8,929 nucleotides of DNA, taken from positions 1 to 8,929 of the forward strand of contig CALHGI010000517.1 in assembly GCA_938029995.1 (NCBI GenBank), given 5' to 3'. Of the stretch, positions 1 through 6,272 are shown one piece after another (the stretch's first letter is position 1; each line of letters begins with the position of its first letter). The notes beneath the pieces were generated by a model. It was not told the origin of the DNA. It searched no databases and saw only the letters and a list, made by a program, of their open reading frames with translations. The stretch comes from an uncultured cyanobacterium (lineage in GTDB: Bacteria; Cyanobacteriota; Cyanobacteriia; Phormidesmidales; Phormidesmidaceae). The translations under genes were made by a program, and so were the position numbers.

Positions 1-248
1 AAAACCTCCACCGGATCTCCCTGGCGCAAAATCAATCGGCCCCCTAGCCGCCGCAGGTCTTGGTCAAGGTGACGTAAACAGTCCACCATAAACGCCACCC
101 GAGCCGCCCCCGTCTCTGGATGCAGCAGCAGGGCACGATCAAACACAAAAACTGGGACCACCAGCCCCCGCTTCGCCGCCCGATAAAGCGGCTCATGATC
201 GCAGATCCGCAGATCGCGGCGAAACCACACCAGCGTTCGACCTGCCAT
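1..248 (-). CDS. DNA photolyase/cryptochrome family protein, N-terminal part (partial)
   Basis: Reading the minus strand from an ATG at 248 gives 82 codons with no stop up to the window edge, so the gene continues to the left. The product begins MAGRTLVWFRRDLRICDHEP, and the LVWFRRDLR-x-x-D segment (residues 6-17) is the hallmark start of the photolyase/cryptochrome alpha/beta antenna domain. VVPVFVFD (30-37) and the later RLILRQGDP stretch (71-79) fit the same Rossmann-like fold. Members use FADH and an antenna chromophore to repair UV pyrimidine dimers, or act as blue-light receptors. The FAD-binding and DNA-binding C-terminal part lies outside the window, so CPD photolyase, cryptochrome and other subclasses cannot be separated. 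No strong Shine-Dalgarno precedes the ATG. The gene is divergent from the one at 434 and shares a 185-nt control region that contains LexA-like motifs. Confidence 0.9.
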   Translation of the reverse strand, partial: MAGRTLVWFRRDLRICDHEPLYRAAKRGLVVPVFVFDRALLLHPETGAARVAFMVDCLRHLDQDLRRLGGRLILRQGDPVEV

Positions 249-363
249 CAGCCACCAGACCCGCCACTTAACTCCATAGGCTCCAAACTATCGACCAAAC
301 GATCGGCTGGAACACCACCAACCCCCTTAATCATAGAAAGTTTTTGAGCCTTAGTTTTTAATC

Positions 364-399
364 AGTACAAATTTAGTACAAATTTAGTTCATTTGTACT
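364..399. promoter_or_regulatory. Phased AGTAC repeats ending in a LexA-like inverted repeat
   Basis: AGTACAAATTT occurs twice in direct tandem (364-374 and 375-385). It is followed, with the same 11-bp period counted from the GTAC/GTTC core, by AGTTCATTTGTACT (386-399). That last element is an imperfect inverted repeat with a 4-bp spacer, one mismatch from the published cyanobacterial LexA box RGTAC-N3-D-GTWC-B. The 11-bp phasing would place the sites on one face of the helix. TAATAT at 399-404 could be a -10 for the plus-strand gene, but no good -35 is spaced for it. LexA as the binder is an inference from motif similarity; another dimeric regulator is possible. Confidence 0.5.
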
Positions 400-419
400 A
401 ATATAGAATCACAACCTCT

Positions 420-433
420 AGAACGTTTGTTCC
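420..433. promoter_or_regulatory. LexA-like inverted repeat abutting a start codon
   Basis: AGAACGTTTGTTCC contains GAAC-N4-GTTC, a perfect 4-bp inverted repeat with the spacing of SOS boxes. It is one mismatch from the cyanobacterial LexA consensus. It ends at the base before the ATG at 434, where a ribosome binding site would normally lie. Its centre is about 34 bp from that of the repeat at 386-399. Bound protein here would block early transcription of the downstream gene. Confidence 0.4.
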
Positions 434-988
434 ATGGCCTACTCCCCTTCCTACACCTCCTCCCACCAGCCAGCTCCACCTCACCAGCCAGTACCGCCCC
501 ACCAGCCAGGGCCCCAACCCATCAGCAGGTACCCCGGCAAGTCAAAGCGCCCCCATGCCCATTCGCCAAAGTCTTCTCAGCCGCCCGTAGTTTGGCTGCT
601 AAGTACCATCGTCCTATCAGCCTTGGCAATTGCCCCCAAGGATCTCTGGCCCCGCTTCTCCGTATCCCTGTCGCCCCAATCCACCCGACAGGAATCCCTA
701 CAGCCATGGTCAATTAACTCAGCCGCCCCAGCCCGCACCTGTCAGGCCATGGTCAATGGCGATCAGCATCTTTCCCGCGCTCAGCTGACCCAGTTTCTAT
801 CGGTGGCCCAGGCAACGCCCCAGACAACAGTTCACGAAACCATCGCTCCACCCTACTGCACCCTATCCAAAGCGAGTCAACCTAAACAAAGCGAAGCCTA
901 CCCCCTGGCATTCGATCCAGATACTTGGTTTGTCGTCAATTACGACCAGGGAGTTTACACAGGCTACGACTTTATTTTTCAACAATAG
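434..988 (+). CDS. Hypothetical proline-rich protein with one membrane anchor
   Basis: 184 residues; I do not recognise a named family. Residues 1-50 are rich in Pro, His and Ser, with three six-residue HQPxPx units at 11-28. Residues about 51-67 (PVVWLLSTIVLSALAIA) form one hydrophobic span. The basic residues before it suggest the N-terminus stays in the cytoplasm and the C-terminus faces the periplasm or thylakoid lumen. The C-terminal part (about 100-184) looks like a compact domain: C103, the LSRAQLTQFLSV stretch (113-124), PYC ending at C142, and a tail with AYPLAFDPDTWFVVNYDQG then YTGYDF. It resembles short cyanobacterial proteins of unknown function that I recall only loosely. C103 and C142 could form a disulfide. 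ATG at 434 is the only plausible start (the next in-frame ATG is codon 106), and it lacks a Shine-Dalgarno. Several LexA-like sites lie just upstream. Confidence 0.75.
   Translation: MAYSPSYTSSHQPAPPHQPVPPHQPGPQPISRYPGKSKRPHAHSPKSSQPPVVWLLSTIVLSALAIAPKDLWPRFSVSLSPQSTRQESLQPWSINSAAPARTCQAMVNGDQHLSRAQLTQFLSVAQATPQTTVHETIAPPYCTLSKASQPKQSEAYPLAFDPDTWFVVNYDQGVYTGYDFIFQQ
464..517 (+). repeat. 18-bp in-frame tandem repeat, three units
   Basis: CACCAGCCAG recurs at 464, 482 and 500, exactly 18 bp apart. It starts three units that encode HQPAPP, HQPVPP and HQPGPQ in the gene at 434-988. The first four codons' bases are conserved while the rest of each unit has drifted, consistent with an older slippage expansion. 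The period is a multiple of three, so copy-number change would alter length without shifting frame. Confidence 0.85.
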
Positions 989-1023
989 CCAAGGGAAATT
1001 AAGTTGGAAGTCTCATTACTTCA

Positions 1024-1083
1024 GGCACGGGGTTCAGTGCCCACTGCGCCCCACTGCAATGCTTACTGCAAATTCCCACTGCC
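1024..1083. other. Small inverted and ACTGC repeats in a convergent gap
   Basis: The 211-nt gap (989-1199) separates two converging genes. It holds GGCAC/GTGCC arms (1024-1028 and 1037-1041), an alternative CAGTG/CACTG palindrome (1035-1046), and ACTGC at 1043, 1053, 1065 and 1078. No run of T follows any arm on either strand, so I do not call an intrinsic terminator. I see no open reading frame or RNA gene here. Confidence 0.3.
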
Positions 1084-1199
1084 AAAATTGCCGCTGCTGA
1101 TCCTCGGTATGATTTGATCTGCGAAATTCGGATGTATCGCGTCATTTCCAGATCGGTTCATCCCCTAAAGCAGCAACGGCCCAAAATTTCCACGTAACT

Positions 1200-1667
1200 T
1201 CAAACGTCAATCTCCTGAAGCAAGCCGTCACAGGCATCCATCAGCAAACCAATCACATAATCAAACCCATCGGGGCCACCATAGTAAGGATCGGGCACCT
1301 CACGATCAGGATGGTCATGGCTAAAATCGCACATGCGTTTCACCTTGGCTTCGTACTGTCCCGATGGGTCAAGGGCCAAAATATTGCGATAGTTGCTATC
1401 ATCCATCGCCAAAATCAAATCGAATTGGTCAAAGTCATCGGCGGTAAACTGCCGAGCACTCCCGACCAAATTAATGCCTCGCTTTTTAGCCGCCGCCGCC
1501 ATGCGACTGTCGGGGGAACTACCGATGTGATAGCTAGAGGTCCCTGCGGAATCACAACTCACCTTTGTTTGTAGCCCTCGCTGCTCTAGCAAATAATTCA
1601 TAATGTTCTCCGCAGATGGAGAACGGCAGATATTCCCTAAGCAAACAAACAACAGTCGGGTTGTCAT
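1200..1667 (-). CDS. Low-molecular-weight protein tyrosine phosphatase
   Basis: 155 residues, the usual length for the family. The N-terminus carries the phosphate-binding loop C-x5-R-S: VCLGNICRSP with nucleophile C9 and R15. DPYYGG (126-131) supplies the general acid, probably D126, followed by the Tyr pair common in this family. SAG at 40-42 and LILAMD at 84-89 are further conserved strands. The enzyme hydrolyses phosphotyrosine through a cysteinyl-phosphate intermediate in the cytoplasm. Bacterial relatives act on tyrosine kinases of polysaccharide export or on other regulatory targets, but no kinase or exopolysaccharide gene is visible here, so the substrate is unknown. It is the last gene of the minus-strand run after ebfC, 135 nt downstream of it, with a hairpin between. 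The Shine-Dalgarno is weak and I found no good promoter of its own. Confidence 0.95.
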   Translation of the reverse strand: MTTRLLFVCLGNICRSPSAENIMNYLLEQRGLQTKVSCDSAGTSSYHIGSSPDSRMAAAAKKRGINLVGSARQFTADDFDQFDLILAMDDSNYRNILALDPSGQYEAKVKRMCDFSHDHPDREVPDPYYGGPDGFDYVIGLLMDACDGLLQEIDV

Positions 1668-1746
1668 GACAGAAACTCACTGGGGAGAAAAAAGGAACAC
1701 AAAGCTGGAGCACGGAAAACCAGCGCGCAAAAAGTCAGCCACACCA

Positions 1747-1779
1747 AAGGCGATTAGCAGCCAATCTGCTAATCGCCTT
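1747..1779. terminator. Perfect 14-bp stem-loop after ebfC
   Basis: AAGGCGATTAGCAG (1747-1760) and its exact reverse complement (1766-1779) flank the 5-nt loop CCAAT. The hairpin starts 24 nt after the ebfC stop on the minus strand and precedes the phosphatase start by 79 nt. There is no U-tract in either direction beyond two T's ending the arm. It could be an inefficient or factor-dependent terminator, or an mRNA stabiliser or processing site between two genes of one transcript. Confidence 0.6.
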
Positions 1780-1802
1780 CAGATAAACCTAAGTTGAAAG
1801 AT

Positions 1803-2147
1803 CTACAGTCCTGGCAGCTGCAAACCACCGGTCAACTCCTCCATACGCTCACGCATGGTCTCGGTCGACTTAAGATACGCATCACGCATGGCTGCTGACA
1901 CCAAATCAGATAGGACTTCTGCCCCTTCATTCATGGCATCAGGGGAAATGGAAACCCGCTTAGGCTCCTGATTTCCACTCAGGACGACCTTAACCAAGCC
2001 ACCACCTGACTGGCCTTCAATCTCCATCTGTTCAAGCTCTTCCTGGAGTTTTTTAGCTCCTTCTTGAACCTGCTGAGCCTTTTTAAACGCTTCGCTCAGC
2101 TCTTTCATTTTTCCAAGACCGAAGCCAAAACCTTGCCCTTTGTTCAT
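1803..2147 (-). CDS. ebfC: YbaB/EbfC family nucleoid-associated protein
   Basis: 114 residues, typical of the family. A short Gly-rich head (FGFGLGKM, 7-14) leads into a long helix with heptad-like Lys/Glu/Gln content (about 15-45, including [15 protein letters not shown]). Then come a beta-rich middle ([20 protein letters not shown], 48-67) and a C-terminal helix (about 75-105). This is the tweezer-like dimer fold of YbaB/EbfC, which binds DNA and associates with the nucleoid; in other bacteria its gene often sits beside dnaX and recR. Neither is present here: it lies between murB and a tyrosine phosphatase gene on the same strand. A well-spaced promoter candidate lies just upstream (2183-2211), so it may be transcribed separately from murCB. 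The ATG at 2147 is chosen because it begins the family's usual N-terminus; the Shine-Dalgarno is weak. Confidence 0.93.
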   Translation of the reverse strand: MNKGQGFGFGLGKMKELSEAFKKAQQVQEGAKKLQEELEQMEIEGQSGGGLVKVVLSGNQEPKRVSISPDAMNEGAEVLSDLVSAAMRDAYLKSTETMRERMEELTGGLQLPGL

Positions 2148-2182
2148 AACTGGCGGCCTGATTTTACTAAATTAACTGTCAA

Positions 2183-2211
2183 ACTATACGTCGCCTTGGC
2201 AGGAATTGCAA
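2183..2211 (-). promoter_or_regulatory. Candidate sigma70-type promoter for ebfC
   Basis: On the minus strand, TTGCAA (2211-2206) and TATAGT (2188-2183) are separated by exactly 17 bp. Transcription would start near 2176 and give a leader of about 30 nt before the ebfC ATG. A weak inverted repeat, TTAAGG/CCTTAA (2219-2224 and 2233-2238), lies just upstream of the -35. Confidence 0.5.
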
Positions 2212-2282
2212 TCATTGATTAAGGGGACTGCTCCTTAACGCCTGGAAACCATGGCCCACAGCCTACGCCCCAAGGATTTTGT

Positions 2283-3197
2283 TTAAACCGCTTGAAAGTC
2301 TCCTAAAATTTGCACTTCAGGCCTCAGCGTTAAAGACCACTTATCGTCCACAATGCCTTGGATATGGCGAATGAGGTTAAAAATATCGCTTGCAGTCGCC
2401 CCGCCACAGTTCAGGATAAAGTTTGCATGACGCTCTGCCACCTGGGCTTGGCCCACCTTAAACCCTTTGAGGCCAGATTGTTCGATCAGCCAGCCAGCGC
2501 TTTTGGGTTGGGGATTGCGAAATACACTGCCACAGCTGGGCAAATGATAGGGCTGGGTGGTTCGACGCTGTTCTAAGTCTGCGGCGGTCTCGGCCCTCAC
2601 CACCGCCGGGTCATGGCCGGGCTCTAATTGGAAAGTGGCCTGGGTAACGATCCGTGGATCGGACTGCAGCAGGGAAGTACGGTACTTAAATTGCAGCTGA
2701 TCGGGGGTCAGGGTTTCTAAAACCCCATCGGGATTGAGGACTTGGGTACTGACTAAAATTGTCTGGGTATCACTGCCATGGGCCCCGGCATTCATCACAA
2801 CCGCTCCCCCCACGGTCCCTGGTATGCCCACGGTCCACGCAAGACCTGTCCAACCGCGCTTGGCCACTTTCCAGGCCAATGTGGCCATGGGCATACCGGC
2901 GGCCACGGTCACTCGCCCGGCGTCGTCGAACTCCGCCTGGCGTAAGTAACGTGTACAGATCACCAGCCCCGGTAACCCACGATCGCTAATGAGCAAATTA
3001 GACCCCGCCCCCAAACGGGTAATGGGTAACCCTTCTGCATTCGCCCATTGCACACAGGCCTGAAGCTCACTAATACTGCGGGGGGACGCAAACCACTCGG
3101 CGGGGCCGCCCACTTTAAACGTGGTTAGATTCGCCAGGGAAAACTGGGCCTTAGCGACGCAGCCGGTATCGGTGAGTTGTATTTCCATTGAGGACAT
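2283..3197 (-). CDS. murB: UDP-N-acetylenolpyruvoylglucosamine reductase
   Basis: MurB reduces UDP-GlcNAc-enolpyruvate to UDP-MurNAc with NADPH and FAD in the cytoplasm, the second committed step of peptidoglycan synthesis. The 304 residues show the family signatures in order: [12 protein letters not shown] (25-36) and [11 protein letters not shown] (62-72) of the FAD-binding fold; [17 protein letters not shown] (124-140); YRTS (172-175); SCGSVFRNP (221-229) with the Ser that donates the proton; the [20 protein letters not shown] block (242-261); and LRPEV (291-295) with the catalytic Glu. The size and the SCGSVFRNP block suit the shorter type II enzymes. The gene starts 23 nt after the murC stop, so the two are probably cotranscribed. 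ATG codons at 3197 and 3188 are both possible starts; no strong Shine-Dalgarno decides between them. Confidence 0.97.
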   Translation of the reverse strand: MSSMEIQLTDTGCVAKAQFSLANLTTFKVGGPAEWFASPRSISELQACVQWANAEGLPITRLGAGSNLLISDRGLPGLVICTRYLRQAEFDDAGRVTVAAGMPMATLAWKVAKRGWTGLAWTVGIPGTVGGAVVMNAGAHGSDTQTILVSTQVLNPDGVLETLTPDQLQFKYRTSLLQSDPRIVTQATFQLEPGHDPAVVRAETAADLEQRRTTQPYHLPSCGSVFRNPQPKSAGWLIEQSGLKGFKVGQAQVAERHANFILNCGGATASDIFNLIRHIQGIVDDKWSLTLRPEVQILGDFQAV

Positions 3198-3220
3198 GTG
3201 AACGGTTGTGTGGGGTCATC

Positions 3221-4672
3221 CTAAACACTGGTCAAAGCGGTTTTTTCAGCCTGTTTTGCTTGGTACTCCATGGCCTCTGGAATCACCTGATTCAGGTTGC
3301 CCGCCGTGAGGAAAATCACCAAATCTCCGGGCTGCAACGTGTCCGCCAGCTTTGCTTTCACGTCGTCTAGGGTGGCGCCATAGGTCACCTGGTCGTGGTG
3401 CTCGCCAATGGTGCTGGTGATGTCTTCCCCCGTAATGCCCGAGGCATTGGCCTCCCCAGCACTGTAGACATCGGTGACAATCACCTGATCCGCGTCAGAA
3501 AAGGCCGTTGCAAACTCCTGCAACAGCGTGGTGATGCGACTGTAGCGATGGGGTTGAAACACAGCTACCACACGCCGTTGACTAACCTCGGGTAACACCT
3601 CTGTGCTTTTAACCTTGGCCGCCGCTAAGGTGACTTTAATTTCGCTGGGGTGGTGGGCATAGTCATCGATAAACTCAATGTTGTTGTGGCATCCACGATG
3701 ATCAAAACGGCGTTTAGCTCCCCCGAAGGTGGCCATAATGGTTGCGATCGCACCAAAATCCACCCCTAACCGACGAGCCACGGCAATGGCTGCCAGGGCA
3801 TTACTCAGATTATGCAGCCCCAAAATAGGCAGATTTAACGTCCCGAGCCGCTCGCCTCGCTCCCAAATTTCAGCGGTGGTTTTCTGGGCAGTTTCACAAA
3901 TGTCCGTAGCAATGTAATCAGCCCCCGACTCTTGACGTAGGCTGTAGGTCACCGCAGGCTGAATTTTCTGCAGTACCGTCTCACAATCTGCACTGCCAAT
4001 CACCACATCACAATGGTCGGCAAAGTGCTGAAAAATTCCAACCACTTCATCCAAGCTGCTGTAGTGATCTGGATGATCCAACTCAATATTGGTAATGATG
4101 CCAATGGCAGCTGACAGCTTGACCAGGGAGCCATCTGACTCATCCGCCTCGGCCACCATATAGTCACTAGTCCCCACATAGGCATTCCCCTGCCAAGCCG
4201 CCACCTCACCACCAATCACAATGGATGGGTCAATCCCCGCCTTCAGCAGTAGATAGCCCACCATACTGCTGGTGGTGGTTTTACCATGGGTACCCGCCAC
4301 GGCAATTCCCTGGGCGTCATTCATCAACGCCGCCAAAATATCAGAGCGATGGAACATGGGACAGCCCGCATCAAGCGCCGCCTTATATTCAGCATTGCTC
4401 GGACCAATGGCCGTAGAACAGACCACCTGAGGCAAAATTCCAGGATTCCCAGGGGACGATTGGGTTACCTGGGCAATGTTTTCCGCCTCCTGGCTCCAAA
4501 AAATGCGCACACCATTGTCCTGAAGACGCCGGGTAATGTGGGTTAAGCGCCGATCAGACCCAGACACCGGCAATTGGCGCTTTGCCAAAACATAGGCCAA
4601 GGCTGACATCCCAATACCGCCAACACCAATAAAGTGAAATTGCCTGCCACTAAAATCTACTGCCCTCGGCAT
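3221..4672 (-). CDS. murC: UDP-N-acetylmuramate--L-alanine ligase
   Basis: MurC uses ATP to join L-alanine to UDP-MurNAc, starting the peptide stem of peptidoglycan in the cytoplasm. The 483 residues cover the full three-domain Mur ligase: GVGGIGMSALA (16-26) in the UDP-binding domain; the P-loop GTHGKTTTSS (127-136), EADESDGS (175-182) and NIELDHPDHY (195-204) in the central ATP domain; and GLHNLSNALAA (285-295), DDYAHHPSEI (336-345) and FQPHRYSR (372-379) towards the C-terminal domain. The late motif reads LTAGNLNQV (455-463), where many MurC have GAG, a small variation unlikely to break function. ATG at 4672 follows GAGGTGAG by 3 nt and starts the expected N-terminus. murB follows 23 nt downstream, giving a murC-murB unit divergent from gap2. 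Confidence 0.98.
   Translation of the reverse strand: MPRAVDFSGRQFHFIGVGGIGMSALAYVLAKRQLPVSGSDRRLTHITRRLQDNGVRIFWSQEAENIAQVTQSSPGNPGILPQVVCSTAIGPSNAEYKAALDAGCPMFHRSDILAALMNDAQGIAVAGTHGKTTTSSMVGYLLLKAGIDPSIVIGGEVAAWQGNAYVGTSDYMVAEADESDGSLVKLSAAIGIITNIELDHPDHYSSLDEVVGIFQHFADHCDVVIGSADCETVLQKIQPAVTYSLRQESGADYIATDICETAQKTTAEIWERGERLGTLNLPILGLHNLSNALAAIAVARRLGVDFGAIATIMATFGGAKRRFDHRGCHNNIEFIDDYAHHPSEIKVTLAAAKVKSTEVLPEVSQRRVVAVFQPHRYSRITTLLQEFATAFSDADQVIVTDVYSAGEANASGITGEDITSTIGEHHDQVTYGATLDDVKAKLADTLQPGDLVIFLTAGNLNQVIPEAMEYQAKQAEKTALTSV
3744..3751. repeat. HIP1 octamer GCGATCGC inside murC
   Basis: Palindrome GCGATCGC, the highly iterated palindrome of many cyanobacterial genomes. It lies within coding sequence. 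Confidence 0.9.
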
Positions 4673-4675
4673 AAA

Positions 4676-4683
4676 CTCACCTC
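4676..4683 (-). promoter_or_regulatory. Shine-Dalgarno of murC
   Basis: GAGGTGAG on the minus strand ends 3 nt before the murC ATG (4672). The GAGG core is about 7 nt away. It is one of the few clear ribosome binding sites in the window and fixes the murC start. Confidence 0.65.
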
Positions 4684-4711
4684 ACACACCACGCACAGAT
4701 ATTTCAGGCGT

Positions 4712-4720
4712 ATAATACCA
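4712..4720 (-). promoter_or_regulatory. Candidate extended -10 for murC
   Basis: The minus strand reads TGGTATTAT, an extended -10 (TG-n-TATTAT). It would start transcription near 4705, about 33 nt before the murC ATG. No convincing -35 is spaced for it. The same bases give TATAAT on the plus strand (4711-4716), so direction is not certain. Confidence 0.4.
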
Positions 4721-4764
4721 GGAATCTATGGGATGGCCACACATCTGCTCACCAGGCTCCATCG

Positions 4765-4795
4765 TTTCGCGTAACTGAACTGAACCTTTCGCGTA
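4765..4795. repeat. Direct repeat TTTCGCGTA, 22 bp apart
   Basis: TTTCGCGTA occurs at 4765-4773 and 4787-4795, two helical turns apart, with a short GAACTGAAC tandem between. It lies between the divergent murC and gap2 promoter candidates. It may be a protein-binding pair or a remnant of a dispersed repeat. Confidence 0.5.
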
Positions 4796-4830
4796 GCAAA
4801 TTGCGCATCATCACCCAAAATCCCTCAGAG

Positions 4831-4860
4831 TCCCCGGACCGGTCCCCGGGGATCGACCCC
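4831..4860. repeat. GC-rich nested palindromes in the murC-gap2 gap
   Basis: In an otherwise A/T-rich gap, GGACCGGTCC (4836-4845) and TCCCCGGGGA (4843-4852) are overlapping perfect palindromes. CCCCGG/CCGGGG (4832-4837 and 4846-4851) and GGGG/CCCC (4848-4851 and 4857-4860) give alternative stems. No T-run follows, so this is not a standard terminator. It sits 55 nt or more upstream of the gap2 promoter candidate. Confidence 0.6.
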
Positions 4861-4905
4861 CTTCAAGGTTTATCAGAACTTTATTTAGCTATTCCCAAGA
4901 CGGAC

Positions 4906-4935
4906 TTGTAAGCCAATACCGTGAGCAATTATACT
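4906..4935 (+). promoter_or_regulatory. Candidate promoter for gap2
   Basis: TTGTAA (4906-4911) and TATACT (4930-4935) are separated by 18 bp. A start near 4942 would give a leader of about 160 nt before the gap2 start codon. This is the best -35/-10 pair I see in the 432-nt murC-gap2 gap. Confidence 0.5.
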
Positions 4936-5050
4936 TAATTTCAACAGTAGGACGATAATCCAATTGTTTGGGCTCGGGGATTAACTTATCCCACAGATCT
5001 GACTGGGGTAGTTCTGACCTCGGGTGGTCCAGGCAATGGGATATCATTGG

Positions 5051-5066
5051 GTTTGCACATGCAAAC
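5051..5066. promoter_or_regulatory. Perfect palindrome in the gap2 leader
   Basis: GTTTGCA and TGCAAAC flank the 2-bp centre CA, making a 16-bp palindrome 38 nt before the gap2 start. The centre is too short for a good RNA loop with full pairing, so a dimeric DNA-binding protein is at least as likely as an RNA structure. The regulator is unknown. Confidence 0.45.
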
Positions 5067-5090
5067 GCTAATTTGACGCAGTTGTACGAC

Positions 5091-5096
5091 AGAGGG
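5091..5096 (+). promoter_or_regulatory. Shine-Dalgarno of gap2 (sets a GTG start)
   Basis: AGAGGG lies 8 nt before the GTG at 5105. It supports that GTG as the gap2 start in the absence of an in-frame ATG at the expected N-terminus. Confidence 0.65.
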
Positions 5097-5104
5097 TAAG
5101 CGCA

Positions 5105-6121
5105 GTGATTAGAGTAGCTATCAACGGTTTTGGACGCATTGGACGTAATTTCCTACGCTGTTGGTTGACCAGAGAAAATTCAGGCTTCGATATTGTTGCT
5201 ATCAACAACACTTCCGATCCTAAAACAGCCTGTCATTTGCTCAAGTATGACTCCTTGCTGGGTCGTCTGGATGCAGATGTAAGCTTCACCGACGACACGA
5301 TTACCGTCGGTAATAAGACTATCAAGTGTTGTTCCGACCGTAACCCCAACAATCTTCCCTGGGGTGCTTGGGACATTGACTTGGTGATTGAATCTACAGG
5401 TGTTTTTGTTAGCGAAGAAGGCGCTGGTCGTCATCTAGAAGCCGGTGCTAAGCAGGTTTTGATTACTGCTCCTGGGAAAGGTGGCAACATTGATACCTAC
5501 GTTATCGGTGTTAACTCCGATGAGTATGTGCACGGCAAGAACCCGATTATCAGCAACGCTAGCTGCACCACTAACTGCTTGGCCCCAGTGGTTAAGGTGA
5601 TTAACGATTCCTTTGGCATCATCAAAGGCACCATGACCACCACCCACAGCTACACTGGCGACCAGCGTATTCTAGACGCTAGCCACCGCGACCTACGCCG
5701 TGCCCGTGCCGCTGCCATTAACATCGTTCCCACATCCACAGGTGCAGCCAAGGCTGTTGCCCTGGTTATCCCTTCCATGAAGGGCAAGCTTAACGGTATT
5801 GCCATGCGTGTGCCCACCCCCAACGTATCCGTTGTGGACTTAGTGGTTCAGGTGGAGAAAAGGACCATCACAGAAGAGGTCAATGCGGCCATGAAGTCCG
5901 CAGCAGCCGGTCACATGAAAGGTGTTCTAGGGTATACCGAAGAGCCCCTAGTATCCATTGACTATCGTAAAACTGATGATTCTTCCATCGTTGATTCCAG
6001 TCTCACCTTGGTGATGGATGGCGACATGATTAAGGTTGTTGCTTGGTATGACAATGAGTGGGGTTACAGCCAGCGTGTGGTTGACCTAGCTGAGCTTGTT
6101 GCAGCTAAGTGGCCTGCATAA
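5105..6121 (+). CDS. gap2: Photosynthetic NAD(P)-dependent glyceraldehyde-3-phosphate dehydrogenase
   Basis: 338 residues, full length. GFGRIGR (8-14) is the dinucleotide-binding loop; [12 protein letters not shown] (150-161) holds the catalytic C154; THSYTG (180-185) holds H181; WYDNEWGYS (314-322) is the conserved C-terminal block. Two features mark the Calvin-cycle Gap2/GapA type rather than glycolytic NAD-specific Gap1. The residues after the second beta strand read NNTSD, without the Asp that excludes NADP, and [10 protein letters not shown] (191-200) replaces the DGPH form of NAD enzymes. It therefore probably reduces 1,3-bisphosphoglycerate with NADPH or NADH. It ends AAKWPA with no GapB-like cysteine tail, so redox control would need separate CP12. 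Translation starts at GTG. The gene is divergent from murC, has a long palindrome-bearing leader, and ends in a strong terminator. Confidence 0.97.
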   Translation: MIRVAINGFGRIGRNFLRCWLTRENSGFDIVAINNTSDPKTACHLLKYDSLLGRLDADVSFTDDTITVGNKTIKCCSDRNPNNLPWGAWDIDLVIESTGVFVSEEGAGRHLEAGAKQVLITAPGKGGNIDTYVIGVNSDEYVHGKNPIISNASCTTNCLAPVVKVINDSFGIIKGTMTTTHSYTGDQRILDASHRDLRRARAAAINIVPTSTGAAKAVALVIPSMKGKLNGIAMRVPTPNVSVVDLVVQVEKRTITEEVNAAMKSAAAGHMKGVLGYTEEPLVSIDYRKTDDSSIVDSSLTLVMDGDMIKVVAWYDNEWGYSQRVVDLAELVAAKWPA

Positions 6122-6141
6122 GTTAAGTCTCTTAACTAGCT

Positions 6142-6181
6142 AAAAAGCTCCCGGGGACTGAGGTTCCTGGGAGCTTTTTTT
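6142..6181 (+). terminator. Intrinsic terminator of gap2
   Basis: AGCTCCCGGGGAC (6146-6158) pairs with GTTCCTGGGAGCT (6163-6175), 13 bp with two G-U pairs, around the loop TGAG. Seven T's follow, with matching A's before the stem; a second T-run follows at 6186-6192. It starts 20 nt after the gap2 stop and is the clearest terminator in the window. Confidence 0.93.
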
Positions 6182-6236
6182 GAGCTTTTTTTAATGTGTC
6201 AGTCCCTGGCAAGCAAGCGTGTCACCCCCTGTTTTC

Positions 6237-6260
6237 CACGATTGGCCACACGATTGGCCA
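6237..6260. repeat. 12-bp perfect tandem duplication
   Basis: CACGATTGGCCA is present twice with no spacer (6237-6248 and 6249-6260), between the gap2 terminator and the radical SAM gene. Each copy carries the palindrome TGGCCA. It could be a slippage product or a doubled binding site; I see no matching promoter spaced to it. Confidence 0.85.
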
Positions 6261-6272
6261 AGTCTGCCCAGG

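Noticed and set aside
365..379. Possible NtcA site (GTA-N8-TAC)
   Set aside because: The GTA and TAC here are separated by 9 bp, not 8, and the motif is better explained by the 11-bp repeat.
427..717. 96-codon plus-strand frame overlapping the start of the gene at 434
   Set aside because: It is a shifted reading of the Pro-rich repeat region; the frame from 434 is longer and has a membrane span and an orderly C-terminal domain.
2177..2182. TTGACA on the minus strand upstream of ebfC as a -35
   Set aside because: Nothing resembling a -10 lies 16-18 bp downstream; the TTGCAA/TATAGT pair at 2211-2183 fits better.
4000..4546. Several 60-90 codon frames overlapping murC on both strands
   Set aside because: They are shadows of murC, with low-complexity translations and no domain pattern.
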